From: Eubacterium sp. CAG:251
Lineage (GTDB): Bacteria > Bacillota > Clostridia > Oscillospirales > Acutalibacteraceae
Direction: 5' to 3'
DNA: 38,895 nucleotides
Assembly (NCBI GenBank): GCA_000436835.1
Contig: FR889125.1
Coordinates: forward strand, 25,576-64,470
Shown here: one piece after another, positions 32,674 to 38,895 of the stretch
Layout of the letters: every line of letters begins with the position of its first letter
How positions within the stretch are numbered: the first letter of the stretch is position 1
Translations under genes and position numbers: made by a program
The notes under the pieces: generated by a model
What the model was told of the DNA's origin: nothing
Databases searched by the model: none
What the model saw: only the letters and a program-made list of their open reading frames with translations

Positions 32674-33513
32674 ATGGCTAAAAAAATCTCTAAATGGAAG
32701 AAGTTTAAAAGATTTTTAAAACGAAATATGACACCCACTTGGGCAAGGCATTTTTCCTATCAGGTTTTTGCTCTTCTTACAAGTGTTGCAATGATAGTCG
32801 GTGTGGCCGATTATGCCGTCACCAAGTCTTATGACGAAAGGAAGCTTTCTTTTATGGATGATTTTACTATTACTGCGCACACGGGCGCTTATGATACCGA
32901 AATGAATACTTTAGAGGCAGTCAAAGCGGCTATTAAGAATAATGCTGAGATTATTGAACTTGATATTCGCCAGCGCCCCGATAAAACGCTTGTTATGAGC
33001 CACGATATAGTTGTAACAAATAATGACGGCGCACCGCTTGAGGATGCTCTTGCGCTTATTAAGGACACACCCGATATGCAGATTAATTTTGATATCAAGG
33101 AAACCCGTGTCCTTAATTCTCTTCATGCGCTTTTGGTTGATTATAATTTGCTTGACCGTTCGTTCTTGACCGGAATTGAGGTTATTAACGTAAAGGCGGT
33201 TAAGGATTCTAATTGCGCAAATATGGATTATTATCTTAATTATAAGCCGTCAAAATTCAAGGCTTTTTCCGATGATTACAGGCAAAAAATTATTAAGCTT
33301 TTGGAAGATACGGGCGCAATCGGCATTAACTGTAACTATAAATTTGCCGGTTCTCAGCTTTCAAATCTTCTTCATAAAAAGGGATATAAACTTTCTGTTT
33401 GGACTGTTGATACCGAGCGTAACGCAAAAAAAATGCTTGTCATTAAGCCTGATAATATTACGACTAAAGACCCCGAAATGATTAAGAAAGTTATAGCAGA
33501 TTGGGGCAAATAA
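32674..33513 (+). CDS. Glycerophosphodiester phosphodiesterase-family membrane protein (atypical)
   Basis: A 279-residue GDPD-family protein with an N-terminal basic segment, one TM (about 27-47) and a TIM-barrel phosphodiesterase domain. The family hydrolyses glycerophosphodiesters to glycerol-3-phosphate and an alcohol. The usual HRG start motif reads His69-Thr70-Gly71, so the phosphate-binding Arg is missing, and the PENT box is changed to EMNT. Metal ligands Glu95/Asp97 (ELDIRQ) and His110 in MSHD remain, and the later Glu of the NIEIK motif is Asp in INFDIKE. The changes leave activity open: the protein may use another substrate or have a binding role. TM topology suggests the domain lies outside. 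AGGT is six bases before ATG. Confidence 0.82.
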   Translation: MAKKISKWKKFKRFLKRNMTPTWARHFSYQVFALLTSVAMIVGVADYAVTKSYDERKLSFMDDFTITAHTGAYDTEMNTLEAVKAAIKNNAEIIELDIRQRPDKTLVMSHDIVVTNNDGAPLEDALALIKDTPDMQINFDIKETRVLNSLHALLVDYNLLDRSFLTGIEVINVKAVKDSNCANMDYYLNYKPSKFKAFSDDYRQKIIKLLEDTGAIGINCNYKFAGSQLSNLLHKKGYKLSVWTVDTERNAKKMLVIKPDNITTKDPEMIKKVIADWGK

Positions 33514-33540
33514 TTTTTTTCAAAAAAAGCAAAAAAGGTC

Positions 33541-33569
33541 TTGACTATTGTTCTGACTTATGATATAGT
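33541..33569 (+). promoter_or_regulatory. Promoter of the tRNA-Thr/tRNA-Tyr operon
   Basis: TTGACT (33541-33546), 17 bases, TATAGT (33564-33569), 20 bases before the first tRNA. Confidence 0.75.
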
Positions 33570-33588
33570 AATTAGGCGTTGGAGATAC

Positions 33589-33664
33589 GCTGGTGTAGCT
33601 CAGTTGGTAGAGCAGCTGATTTGTAATCAGCAGGTCAGGGGTTCGAGTCCGTTCACCAGCTCCA
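33589..33664 (+). tRNA. tRNA-Thr (anticodon TGT)
   Basis: A 76-base cloverleaf with CCA encoded. The acceptor is GCTGGTG/CACCAGC, and the anticodon loop TTTGTAA is held by GCTGA/TCAGC, giving TGT, which reads ACA and other ACN codons. The T loop is TTCGAGT. Confidence 0.97.
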
Positions 33665-33668
33665 ATAT

Positions 33669-33754
33669 GGAAGAGTTCCCGAGCGGCCAAAGGGAACAGA
33701 CTGTAAATCTGTCGCTATTCAGCTTCGGTGGTTCGAATCCACCCTCTTCCACCA
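33669..33754 (+). tRNA. tRNA-Tyr (anticodon GTA)
   Basis: An 86-base class II tRNA with a long variable arm. The acceptor is GGAAGAG/CTCTTCC with A73 and encoded CCA. The anticodon loop CTGTAAA in ACAGA/TCTGT gives GTA. The G34 makes it a queuosine target, matching the queH gene in this window. It follows tRNA-Thr by four bases and is co-transcribed with it. Confidence 0.97.
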
Positions 33755-33757
33755 AAT

Positions 33758-33787
33758 AAAAACCAATCACTTTTGTGATTGGTTTTT
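33758..33787 (+). terminator. Terminator of the tRNA operon
   Basis: A perfect 13-bp stem (AAAAACCAATCAC at 33758-33770 with its complement at 33775-33787), a TTTT loop, and then ATTTTT. Confidence 0.92.
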
Positions 33788-33812
33788 ATTTTTGTATAAA
33801 TAATGTGGATTC

Positions 33813-33914
33813 GGACCACTAATGGGAGCGAACGCCGAAGCTTGCGAGGCAAGGAGCGACAGAGAAACAGTCCGGTGGACTGTTTCGACATTAGTCCAAA
33901 GGTGCGAAGCGCCT
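33813..33914 (+). repeat. Nested palindromic repeat sharing GAGAAAC...GTTTCGAC edges
   Basis: An outer arm GGAC-CA-CTAATG (33813-33824) pairs with CATTAGTCC (33889-33897). Inside is a perfect 10-bp hairpin, GAAACAGTCC/GGACTGTTTC (33864-33873 and 33877-33886), with a GGT loop. A further small hairpin AGGTGC-GAA-GCGCCT follows at 33900-33914. The inner unit has the same GAGAAAC and GTTTCGAC edges as the repeats at 15285-15460. The outer stem is GC-rich compared with its surroundings. No gene is seen in the rest of this 310-base gap apart from the pgk promoter. Confidence 0.65.
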
Positions 33915-34016
33915 GCTTTAAAAGGGAGGCTTTTTTCTGTTTTTTCGCAATTTTGTCCATAAACATTGTTAAAAAATAAACAATCTTGTATATATTGCCA
34001 AAATGGTAATAAAATC

Positions 34017-34045
34017 TTGCATTATAAGTCAAAATAATATATAAT
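34017..34045 (+). promoter_or_regulatory. Promoter of pgk
   Basis: TTGCAT (34017-34022), 17 bases, TATAAT (34040-34045), giving a leader of about 48 bases. Confidence 0.65.
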
Positions 34046-34099
34046 TATTATCGGTTAAAAATATTTATAATCATAATTAATATATGAGAGGTAAAAACA

Positions 34100-35296
34100 A
34101 TGGACGCATTAAACAAAAAAACTATTGAAGACATTGATGTAAAAGGCAAAAAAGTTCTTGCTCGTTGCGACTTTAACGTTCCGCTTAAAGACGGCGAAAT
34201 CACTAATGACAAGAGAATTGTTGCCGCTCTTCCTACTATCAAGTATTTGATGGAGCACGGTGCAAAGGTTATACTTTGCTCACACCTCGGCAGACCTAAG
34301 GGAGAATATAAGCCTGAATTCAGCCTTGCTCCCGTTGCAAAAAGACTTTCGGAGTATCTCGGTGTTGAGGTTAAGCTTGCCGAAGATGCTGAGGTTGTAG
34401 GCCCTAATGCTAAGGCTATGGCAGCCGAGCTTAAGGACGGCGAGGTTATGCTCCTTGAAAACGTTAGATACAGAGCAGAAGAAACAAAGAACGAGGAGAA
34501 TTTCTCTAAGGAACTTGCTTCTCTTGCCGATATTTTCGTAAACGACGCATTCGGTACTGCTCATAGAGCGCATTGCTCAACAACAGGTGTTGCTGCTTAT
34601 TTACCTGCTGTTTGCGGTTACCTTATTCAAAAGGAAATCAAGTTTATGGGTGGCGCTCTCGCTAATCCAAAGAGACCTCTTGTTGCAATTCTCGGCGGTG
34701 CTAAGGTTTCAGACAAAATCGGTGTAATTGAAAACCTTATTGATAAGTGTGACACAATCATTATCGGCGGCGGTATGGCTTATACCTTTATGAAGTATCT
34801 CGGCCATAACATCGGTACTTCTCTTCTTGAGGCTGACTGGGTTGAAAAAGCAGGCGAAATGATGAAGAAAGCTGAGGATAAGGGTGTTAAGTTCCTTATT
34901 CCTGTTGATAACAAGGTTGGTAAGGAATATGACGAGCATACTGAGGCTAAGGTAGTAAGCAGTGACGATATTCCTGACGGTTGGATGGGTCTTGATATCG
35001 GCCCTAAGACTCAGGAAGTTTTTGCAGACGCTATTAAGGGCGCAGGCACAGTAATTTGGAACGGTCCTATGGGCGTTTCAGAATGGGATAACTTTGCAGC
35101 AGGCACAATCTGCGTTGCTAAGGCAGTTGCTGATTCAGGCGCTATTTCAATCATCGGCGGCGGTGACTCGGTTGCAGCTGTAACAAAGCTTGGCTTTGCA
35201 GATAAGATGAGCCACATTTCAACCGGCGGCGGTGCATCACTTGAATTCCTTGAGGGTAAAGACCTTCCGGGTATCTGCGCACTCCAAGACAAATAA
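34100..35296 (+). CDS. pgk: Phosphoglycerate kinase
   Basis: The glycolytic enzyme that makes ATP from 1,3-bisphosphoglycerate. The 398-residue protein has the substrate-binding RCDFNVPL, LCSHLGRPKG, and the C-terminal nucleotide domain with GGGDSVAAV and STGGGASLEFLEGK. All hallmarks are intact. GAGAGGT lies seven bases before ATG. First gene of a pgk-tpiA-gpmI glycolytic run; codon choice is even and lacks rare codons, as for a highly expressed gene. Confidence 0.98.
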   Translation: MDALNKKTIEDIDVKGKKVLARCDFNVPLKDGEITNDKRIVAALPTIKYLMEHGAKVILCSHLGRPKGEYKPEFSLAPVAKRLSEYLGVEVKLAEDAEVVGPNAKAMAAELKDGEVMLLENVRYRAEETKNEENFSKELASLADIFVNDAFGTAHRAHCSTTGVAAYLPAVCGYLIQKEIKFMGGALANPKRPLVAILGGAKVSDKIGVIENLIDKCDTIIIGGGMAYTFMKYLGHNIGTSLLEADWVEKAGEMMKKAEDKGVKFLIPVDNKVGKEYDEHTEAKVVSSDDIPDGWMGLDIGPKTQEVFADAIKGAGTVIWNGPMGVSEWDNFAAGTICVAKAVADSGAISIIGGGDSVAAVTKLGFADKMSHISTGGGASLEFLEGKDLPGICALQDK

Positions 35297-35309
35297 TTTA
35301 TCAATAATC

Positions 35310-35331
35310 GTAGGGGCGACCATTGGTCGCC
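35310..35331 (+). repeat. GTAGGGGCGA-type palindromic repeat
   Basis: GTAGG followed by the hairpin GGCGACC-att-GGTCGCC (35315-35331). It has the same GTAGGGGCGA lead as the paired unit at 3692-3759, but its variable core (CC/GG) differs. It lies in the pgk-tpiA spacer, upstream of the tpiA Shine-Dalgarno; an in-frame TTG inside it is not the tpiA start. Confidence 0.65.
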
Positions 35332-35364
35332 TTATACCAAAAATATTTTAAAGAGGTAACTATT

Positions 35365-36132
35365 ATGAATAAGACTCTTCGTAAGGCAATTATTGCCGGT
35401 AACTGGAAAATGAACAATACTCCTGCACAGACAACTGCTCTCATCAATGAGATGAAGCCGCTTGTTGCCGATGCTGATTGCGAGGTTGTTCTTTGCGTTC
35501 CTTTCGTAGATGTTCCTGCCGCAGTTGAAGCTGCTAAAGGCTCTAATATTAAAATCGGCGCAGAGAATGTTCACTTTAAGGACAGCGGTGCTTTCACAGG
35601 CGAGGTTTCAGCTGATATGCTCGTTGAGCTTGGCGTTGAATACGTTGTAATCGGTCACAGCGAGAGAAGAACATACTTCGGCGAAACAGACCAAACAGTA
35701 AATCTCAGAACTCTTAAGGCTCTTGAAAAAGGCTTGAAGCCAATCATCTGCGTAGGTGAAACTCTTGAGCAGAGAGAGCTTGGTTATACAGAAACACTTC
35801 TTAAGTATCAAACAAAGATGGCACTTACAAATGTAACTGCTGACCAGCTTAAAAATGTTGTAATCGCTTACGAGCCAATCTGGGCAATCGGTACAGGCAA
35901 GACTGCTACTGCTGACCAGGCTGACGAGGGTAACGGATATGTTCGTGCAGCTATTGCAGAGGCTTACGGTGCTGATGTTGCAGAAACAGTAACAATTCAG
36001 TACGGCGGCTCAATGAACGCTAAGAATGCTGATGAGCTTACTTCAAAAGTAAACGTTGACGGCGGACTTATCGGCGGCGCTTCACTTAAGGCTGAGGACT
36101 TCTCAATTATCGTTAAGGCTGCAAGCAAATAA
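35365..36132 (+). CDS. tpiA: Triosephosphate isomerase
   Basis: Interconverts dihydroxyacetone phosphate and glyceraldehyde-3-phosphate. The 255-residue TIM barrel has Lys15 in AGNWKMN, catalytic His98 in IGHSERR and Glu170 in YEPIWAIGTG, and phosphate loops YGGSMN and GLIGGASL. The start at 35365 is set by AGAGGT seven bases upstream; an in-frame TTG 42 bases earlier falls inside the palindromic repeat. It follows pgk by 68 bases. Confidence 0.98.
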   Translation: MNKTLRKAIIAGNWKMNNTPAQTTALINEMKPLVADADCEVVLCVPFVDVPAAVEAAKGSNIKIGAENVHFKDSGAFTGEVSADMLVELGVEYVVIGHSERRTYFGETDQTVNLRTLKALEKGLKPIICVGETLEQRELGYTETLLKYQTKMALTNVTADQLKNVVIAYEPIWAIGTGKTATADQADEGNGYVRAAIAEAYGADVAETVTIQYGGSMNAKNADELTSKVNVDGGLIGGASLKAEDFSIIVKAASK

Positions 36133-36147
36133 TTAAACAAATTTTTG

Positions 36148-36176
36148 GTGGGTGTGTTTCGGCATACCCACTTTTT
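36148..36176 (+). terminator. Terminator or attenuator between tpiA and gpmI
   Basis: GTGGGTGTG (36148-36156), a 6-base loop, CATACCCAC (36163-36171), one G-U pair, then TTTTT. No new promoter is obvious in the 26 bases before gpmI, so it may set the ratio of downstream transcript. Confidence 0.6.
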
Positions 36177-36202
36177 GTGAAAAACAATATGGAGGAATAC
36201 TA

Positions 36203-37738
36203 ATGAAAAAACCTGTTGTATTATGTATAATGGACGGTTACGGCAAGAATGACAGCGATTACGGCAATGCAATCGCTATGGCAAAAAAGCCTAACCTTGA
36301 TAAGCTTATGGCTGAATATCCAATGACTTATATCGGAGCAAGCGGACTTGATGTAGGTCTTCCTGACGGTCAGATGGGCAACTCTGAAGTAGGCCACACA
36401 AATATCGGTGCCGGCAGAGTTGTATATCAGCCGCTCACAAGAATTACAAAGGCATTTGAGGACGGCGATGCTGAAAAAAATCCTGCTCTTAAGGGCGCTA
36501 TGGATAATGCTAAGGGCAAGGCTCTTCACCTTATCGGTCTTGTTTCACCCGGTGGTGTTCATTCTCATTCAGAGCATCTTTATCATCTTCTTCAAATGGC
36601 TAAAAATAACGGTGTAGAGAATGTTTACGTTCACGCTCTTCTTGACGGTCGTGACGTTCCACCTTCATCTGCCGTTGAATATCTCAATGAACTTGAGGAT
36701 AAAATGAAGGAAATAGGCGTAGGTAAAATCGCTTCCGTAATGGGCAGATTTTACGCTATGGACCGTGACAATATTTGGGACAGAGTTGAAAAGGCTTATG
36801 CCGCTATCGTTTATGGCGAGGGCATTCAGGCTGACAATGCAGTTGAGGCGGTTAAGGCTTCTTATGAAACTGTTGACGAGGACGGCAAGCACCTTACAGA
36901 TGAATTTGTGCTTCCTACCGTTATCGGCGGCAGCGAGGGCAGAGTTAAGGCTGACGACAGCGTTATCTTCTTTAACTTCCGCCCTGACCGTGCAAGAGAG
37001 ATTACACGTACATTTGTTGACCCTGATTTTAACGGCTTTGAGAGAAAGAACGGCTTTTTCAAGCTTTACTATGTATGTATGACTCAGTATGATGCCGAGA
37101 TGCCAAACGTTGAGGTTGCATTCGGCCCTGAAACTCTTGTTAATACCTTTGGTGAATATATTTCAAAGCACGGTATGACTCAGCTTCGTATTGCCGAAAC
37201 TCAAAAGTATGCTCACGTAACTTTCTTCTTCAACGGCGGCGAAGAAAAGCAGTATGAGGGTGAGGACAGAATTCTTGTTGCTTCTCCTAAGATTTCCACA
37301 TTTGACCTTATGCCTGAAATGAGCGCTCCTGAGGTATCGGAAAAGCTTAATGCGGCAGTCAGAAGCGGCAAATATGACGCTATTATCGTAAACTTTGCTA
37401 ACTGCGATATGGTTGGCCATACAGGTATTATCCCTGCGGCAATCAAGGCTGTTGAAACTGTTGACGCTTGTGTTGGCTCACTTGCAAAGGCTGTTATAGA
37501 AATGAACGGCAACCTCTTTATCACTGCCGACCACGGCAATGCTGATAAGATGCTTGACGAAAACGGCGAGCCGTTCACAGCTCACACAACTAACCCTGTT
37601 CCGTTTGTTGCAGTAAACTGCGGCGAGGGCGTTGAACTTCGTGACGGCGGCAAGCTTTGCGACATCGCTCCTACAATGCTTCAAATGCTCGGACTTGACA
37701 AGCCTGCTGAAATGACAGGTGTATCACTTATTAAATAA
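36203..37738 (+). CDS. gpmI: Phosphoglycerate mutase, cofactor-independent
   Basis: The Mn2+-dependent mutase that interconverts 3- and 2-phosphoglycerate. The 511-residue alkaline-phosphatase-fold protein has the metal-binding LCIMDGYGKN, the phosphoserine loop MGNSEVGHTNIGAGR with Ser61, a binding region HALLDGRDVPP, NFRPDRARE, and the closing metal motifs NCDMVGHTG and TADHGNADKM. The start at 36203 has GGAGG seven bases upstream; the in-frame start at 36152 overlaps the hairpin before it and is rejected. It ends the glycolytic run. Confidence 0.98.
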   Translation: MKKPVVLCIMDGYGKNDSDYGNAIAMAKKPNLDKLMAEYPMTYIGASGLDVGLPDGQMGNSEVGHTNIGAGRVVYQPLTRITKAFEDGDAEKNPALKGAMDNAKGKALHLIGLVSPGGVHSHSEHLYHLLQMAKNNGVENVYVHALLDGRDVPPSSAVEYLNELEDKMKEIGVGKIASVMGRFYAMDRDNIWDRVEKAYAAIVYGEGIQADNAVEAVKASYETVDEDGKHLTDEFVLPTVIGGSEGRVKADDSVIFFNFRPDRAREITRTFVDPDFNGFERKNGFFKLYYVCMTQYDAEMPNVEVAFGPETLVNTFGEYISKHGMTQLRIAETQKYAHVTFFFNGGEEKQYEGEDRILVASPKISTFDLMPEMSAPEVSEKLNAAVRSGKYDAIIVNFANCDMVGHTGIIPAAIKAVETVDACVGSLAKAVIEMNGNLFITADHGNADKMLDENGEPFTAHTTNPVPFVAVNCGEGVELRDGGKLCDIAPTMLQMLGLDKPAEMTGVSLIK

Positions 37739-37754
37739 GTAAATACAATAATAA

Positions 37755-37803
37755 AAGGATTAGATATTCGTATTAATTTACGCATATCTAATCCTTATTT
37801 TTT
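37755..37803. terminator. Bidirectional terminator after gpmI
   Basis: AAGGATTAGATAT (37755-37767) pairs with ATATCTAATCCTT (37784-37796) over a 16-base loop, followed by ATTTTTTT. It lies between gpmI and the convergent GH27 gene. The minus-strand side has only short T runs, so it is stronger for gpmI. Confidence 0.8.
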
Positions 37804-37827
37804 TATCTTATATTTATGTTTATATTG

Positions 37828-38895
37828 TTATATTGTCGGCTTAACTCTGTATACTACAGTCGAATGTTTAGGAATTGTTGCATTAATGGTAGTTCCTGTT
37901 GTGCGTTCATCTGTCCACAAATCGTGAAGTTCATAACCCGACGGAGCCTCCTCAATACCTAAGTATGGGTCCTTAGTAAGGTCATCAAGCTTGAAATTGA
38001 CGCTTTTTGTGGAAGAGGCAGTATTGAATAAACAAAGCGCAACATCGCCGTTTGAAAGCGGACGGGCGATAATGTCAATACCGCTTTCCTTTTTAATTCT
38101 CTTAGCACTCTTGCCGAGTGAATCCTGGTCAACTGCAATCATATGTTTGTTAGTAACAATTTTAAGCGTTTCGTTATCCTTGTCGGGCATACCGTTTGAT
38201 ACAAAGCTTCTGATATCGTTGCCAAGCATAAGCGGAGCGGCAAGCATACACCAAAGCGAGAAATGCGCTCTGTTTTCGTTATCGTCAAGCTTTCCGTTGC
38301 CGACCTCAAGCATATCAGGGTCGTTCCAATGGCCCGGTCCTGAGTGCTTATAAAGCTTCAAGGTACGGTTATATATCATAGTTATGCTTCTCCAATTGGG
38401 AGCTATATCGGGCGTTGTGCGCCACATTGAGCCTGCTTTAGCACCCCAAAGATAAGGGCGAGCCATGCCCCATTCGCAAATGGAATATGTGATTGGCTTT
38501 TCTTCTGAATGTGTAACCTTAGCCCACATCGAGCTTGCTTCCTTAAGAGCGTTACCCATACGCTTATACTGAATATATGACGAGTCAATCGCAGTTGCTA
38601 CAGGGTTTTTGATTGTCATATTGTTGGTGCCCTCTTTAAGCTCAACAATAATTTGTTGCCTGCCTAAAGGACTGAAGCCCTTAGTTTCAGGGAAGAAAAT
38701 TTCATACATTTTGCCGTTAATATGAATTTGCATATACTGCTTCTTTTTAGCCATTGACTTGTGAAAAACAAAGGTTAATACGTATTCGCCCTTTTCGTCT
38801 GCGTCAAAATTAAAGCTTGCAGAGCCTGAGCCGTGGCTGATAAATCCGATTGCTTTTTTGCTCGGCACGTCAGACATTTTGATAATCTTTGCTCT
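37828..38895 (-). CDS. GH27 alpha-galactosidase, C-terminal part, with inserted beta-sandwich module (partial at window end)
   Basis: The reading frame is open to the right edge, so the gene starts outside and the ATG at 38877 is not its start. The visible 355 residues begin in a beta-strand-rich module of about 100 residues (with SGSASFNFDADEKGEYVLTF and GTNNMTIKNP), which resembles a family 35/6-like carbohydrate-binding module. The rest of the GH27 barrel follows: YSICEWG, RTTPDI with the acid/base Asp, GPGHWNDPDMLEVGNG, RAHFSLWCMLAAPLMLGNDI. A C-terminal beta domain ends at VYRVKP. The nucleophile half should precede the module, so the module sits within the barrel. A signal peptide, if any, is beyond the window. 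It is not closely similar to the other GH27 enzyme here. Confidence 0.88.
   Translation of the reverse strand, partial: RAKIIKMSDVPSKKAIGFISHGSGSASFNFDADEKGEYVLTFVFHKSMAKKKQYMQIHINGKMYEIFFPETKGFSPLGRQQIIVELKEGTNNMTIKNPVATAIDSSYIQYKRMGNALKEASSMWAKVTHSEEKPITYSICEWGMARPYLWGAKAGSMWRTTPDIAPNWRSITMIYNRTLKLYKHSGPGHWNDPDMLEVGNGKLDDNENRAHFSLWCMLAAPLMLGNDIRSFVSNGMPDKDNETLKIVTNKHMIAVDQDSLGKSAKRIKKESGIDIIARPLSNGDVALCLFNTASSTKSVNFKLDDLTKDPYLGIEEAPSGYELHDLWTDERTTGTTINATIPKHSTVVYRVKPTI

Noticed and set aside
33541..33759. Plus-strand open frame over the two tRNAs
   Set aside because: The GVAQLVEQ...VRGSSP text is simply translated tRNA-Thr and tRNA-Tyr; the structured RNAs explain the sequence.
33715..34032. 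Minus-strand open frame ending in GGRGWIRTTEAE
   Set aside because: The end is antisense tRNA-Tyr and the rest translates the palindromic repeat; there is no ribosome site.
35323..35364. N-terminal extension of tpiA from a TTG at 35323
   Set aside because: It lies in a palindromic repeat, and the conserved N-terminus and AGAGGT site both point to 35365.
36152..36202. N-terminal extension of gpmI from 36152
   Set aside because: It runs through a terminator hairpin; GGAGG and the conserved MKKPVVLCIMDGYG begin at 36203.

Overview
The window reads as chromosome of a low-GC, Gram-positive anaerobe of class Clostridia, most likely a gut Oscillospiraceae/Ruminococcaceae relative. This is inference, with no 16S here. 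The basis is AT-rich spacers with strong AGGAGG ribosome sites, sigma-A promoters with 17-nt spacers, several lipobox proteins, Thr/Lys-rich linkers, a C_GCAxxG_C_C protein, QueH, and a galactoside-oriented set of sugar genes. No phage, transposase, rRNA or CRISPR array is visible.

Region 1 (1-6.3 kb) is carbohydrate and envelope accessory content: a GH27 alpha-galactosidase (minus), a PHP phosphoesterase, a TagF/TagB-like glycerophosphotransferase, a metal amidohydrolase and a PfkB sugar kinase, most with their own promoter. Region 2 (6.3-15.1 kb, minus) is a sugar uptake and sensing block. An overlapping AraC-type response regulator / YesM-type histidine kinase / orphan sugar-binding lipoprotein operon ends at a terminator and is followed by mglB-mglA-mglC. 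A small membrane protein with one InlB-type repeat closes the mgl operon. Region 3 (15.1-18.3 kb) holds palindromic repeats, tRNA-Arg(ACG), a C_GCAxxG_C_C protein, a zinc-ribbon/TM/InlB-type protein and an unrecognised lipoprotein.

Region 4 (18.3-21.7 kb) has a GH2 beta-galactosidase-like enzyme and a CorA-type transporter. Region 5 (21.8-31 kb) is a long plus-strand gene train: ftsE-ftsX, three consecutive PcsB-like coiled-coil M23 peptidases, then queH-rarA-nth-aroK, mostly overlapping or closely spaced. Region 6 (31-37.8 kb) is housekeeping: guaB, an atypical membrane-anchored GDPD protein, tRNA-Thr and tRNA-Tyr, and the glycolytic set pgk-tpiA-gpmI. The right end is a second GH27 enzyme, cut by the window edge, with a beta-sandwich module apparently inserted in its barrel.

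Inferred logic: the GH27 and GH2 enzymes release galactose or related sugars, MglBAC imports them, the three-gene sensory operon may switch the transporter on, and the glycolytic genes process the carbon. FtsEX is expected to control one or more of the three neighbouring wall hydrolases. The most distinctive points are the three tandem FtsEX-linked hydrolases, the InlB-repeat protein inside the mgl operon, the orphan binding protein fused into the two-component operon, and two families of palindromic intergenic repeats.
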